NCBI GenBank assembly: GCA_017965125.1
Contig: JAGCQO010000282.1
Span: 1-8,557, forward strand
Length of the DNA stretch: 8,557 bases
Direction of reading: 5' to 3'
DNA from: Paludibacteraceae bacterium
GTDB lineage: Bacteria > Bacteroidota > Bacteroidia > Bacteroidales > Paludibacteraceae
Within the stretch, counting starts at the first letter, position 1. Every line of letters starts with the position of its first letter. A program made the position numbers and the translations under genes. This document shows positions 7,599 through 8,557 of this stretch, one piece after another. Below the pieces are notes generated by a model. The model did not search any database and had not been told where the DNA came from. It worked only from the letters and a program-made list of their open reading frames with translations.

Positions 7599-8557
7599 AT
7601 GATAAACATTTACCAATTGCTGCCAAGGCTTTTTTGCAACGCAAACGGCAAGAATATAGAGAACGGAACCATAGAGGAGAACGGATGCGGAAAACTGAAC
7701 AGCATGACCGCTAAGGTGCTGAACGACATCCGCAAGCAAGGCTACACGCACATCTGGACCACAGGCGTGATAGAGCATGCCACCAAGACCGACTACACCA
7801 AGCACGGCATAGACAAGGACCACGAAGGCGTAGTGAAAGGACAAGCCGGCTCGCCATACGCCATAAAGGACTACTACGACATAGACCCCGACCTCGCCGA
7901 GAACGTGGAGAAGCGAATGGAAGAGTTCGAGAGCCTCATCGAGAGAACACACAAGGCGTCGCTCGCACTGATTATCGACTTCGTGCCTAACCACGTGGCG
8001 CGCCACTACCACTCGGACGCCAAGCCAAAGCGAACCACCGACCTCGGAGCCAAGGACGACACCACAAAGGCGTTCGACGCGCAGAACAACTTCTACTACA
8101 TGCCCGGCGAGAGGTTCACGCCACAGTTCGACGCCAAGGGCTACGACGAGTTCCCAGCCAAAGCCACGGGCAACGACGTCTTCAGCGCCTACCCTTCGGT
8201 CAACGACTGGTACGAGACCGTGAAGCTGAACTACGGAGTGGACTACTGCGGAGGAAGGACACAGCACTTCGACCCTACGCCAGACACATGGAAGAAGATG
8301 AAGGACATACTGATGTTCTGGGCAAAGAAAGGCGTGGACGGATTCCGCTGCGACATGGCGGAGATGGTGCCGGTGGAGTTCTGGCACTGGGCGATAGCCG
8401 AGATAAAGAAAAAATTCCCTGAAATAATCTTCATAGCCGAGATCTATGGTCCCGACGCCTATCGTACATATCTTACCTTAGGTCATTTCGATTATCTTTA
8501 TGACAAGGTGGGACTATATGATACCCTGCGTGCCGTTACCTGCGGCTATGCCAACGC
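7599..8557 (+). CDS. GH13 alpha-amylase-family glycoside hydrolase, N-terminal 319 codons (cut by window end)
   Basis: This is a retaining alpha-glucan-active enzyme with a (beta/alpha)8 barrel, translated from ATG 7599 (MINIYQLLPRLF) without a stop to the window edge. Three of the four GH13 conserved regions are visible: region I DFVPNH (D127, N131, H132), region II GFRCDMAEM with the nucleophile D252, and region III FIAEIYGP with the acid/base E281. Region IV (NHD-type, third carboxylate) lies beyond the window. HATKTDY after the second strand and TVKLNYG before region II also fit the family. No signal peptide or lipobox is seen, so the enzyme is probably cytosolic, acting on imported maltooligosaccharides or stored glycogen rather than on extracellular starch. 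It begins three bases after the lipoprotein stop, consistent with translational coupling. Codon use changes abruptly at about 8442, although the frame and the homology continue. Exact specificity is unknown. Confidence 0.92.
   Translation, partial: MINIYQLLPRLFCNANGKNIENGTIEENGCGKLNSMTAKVLNDIRKQGYTHIWTTGVIEHATKTDYTKHGIDKDHEGVVKGQAGSPYAIKDYYDIDPDLAENVEKRMEEFESLIERTHKASLALIIDFVPNHVARHYHSDAKPKRTTDLGAKDDTTKAFDAQNNFYYMPGERFTPQFDAKGYDEFPAKATGNDVFSAYPSVNDWYETVKLNYGVDYCGGRTQHFDPTPDTWKKMKDILMFWAKKGVDGFRCDMAEMVPVEFWHWAIAEIKKKFPEIIFIAEIYGPDAYRTYLTLGHFDYLYDKVGLYDTLRAVTCGYAN

Noticed and set aside
7536..8387. Long open frame on the - strand (283 codons) opposite the amylase gene
   Set aside because: It is antisense to a clear GH13 frame, and its translation is rich in Val, His, Arg and Leu without any recognisable domain. 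Avoidance of TTA, CTA and TCA codons in the + strand genes removes stop codons from the opposite strand.
1..8557. CRISPR arrays, insertion sequences, toxin-antitoxin or phage genes
   Set aside because: No regularly spaced repeats, transposase motifs, terminal inverted repeats or phage-like proteins were seen on either strand.

Overview
The window looks like chromosomal DNA from a member of the Bacteroidetes, most likely order Bacteroidales. The evidence is a promoter of the Bacteroidetes type (TTTG, 19 bases, TAnnTTTG) ahead of a tRNA gene, start codons without clear Shine-Dalgarno sequences, a lipoprotein with the acidic/lysine residues after the lipid cysteine that are common in this phylum, and protein types typical of it. 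I cannot name a genus. All genes lie on the + strand, and codon use is distinctive: third-position T is strongly avoided (TAC, GAC, AAC and CAC dominate) while ATA, AGA and GGA are common.

Region 1 (1-1457) holds the C-terminal 472 codons of the membrane insertase YidC, closed by a strong intrinsic terminator. Region 2 (1458-1808) is a non-coding spacer. It contains a promoter, a tRNA-Gln with anticodon CTG, the tRNA's terminator, an 18-bp perfect palindrome and a probable promoter for the next gene. Region 3 (1809 to the window end) is a tight run of five genes with gaps of 36, 21, 12 and 3 bases and no visible terminator between them: purB (adenylosuccinate lyase), an MsbA-type ABC exporter, a sodium:alanine/glycine symporter (AGCS family), a lipoprotein joining an HExxH metallopeptidase-like domain to a lectin-like beta-sandwich, and a GH13 alpha-amylase-family enzyme cut by the window end.

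The layout suggests one transcription unit starting at purB, but the products belong to different processes: purine synthesis, lipid or drug export, amino-acid uptake, cell-surface hydrolysis and glucan metabolism. A shared pathway cannot be claimed from the sequence.

Most of the window is ordinary housekeeping DNA. The two points most worth a second look are an abrupt change of codon use inside the amylase gene near 8442, which suggests a recombination or assembly junction, and the uncharacterised metallopeptidase/lectin lipoprotein with its unusual histidine spacing. I did not find a convincing new defence, mobile or RNA system.
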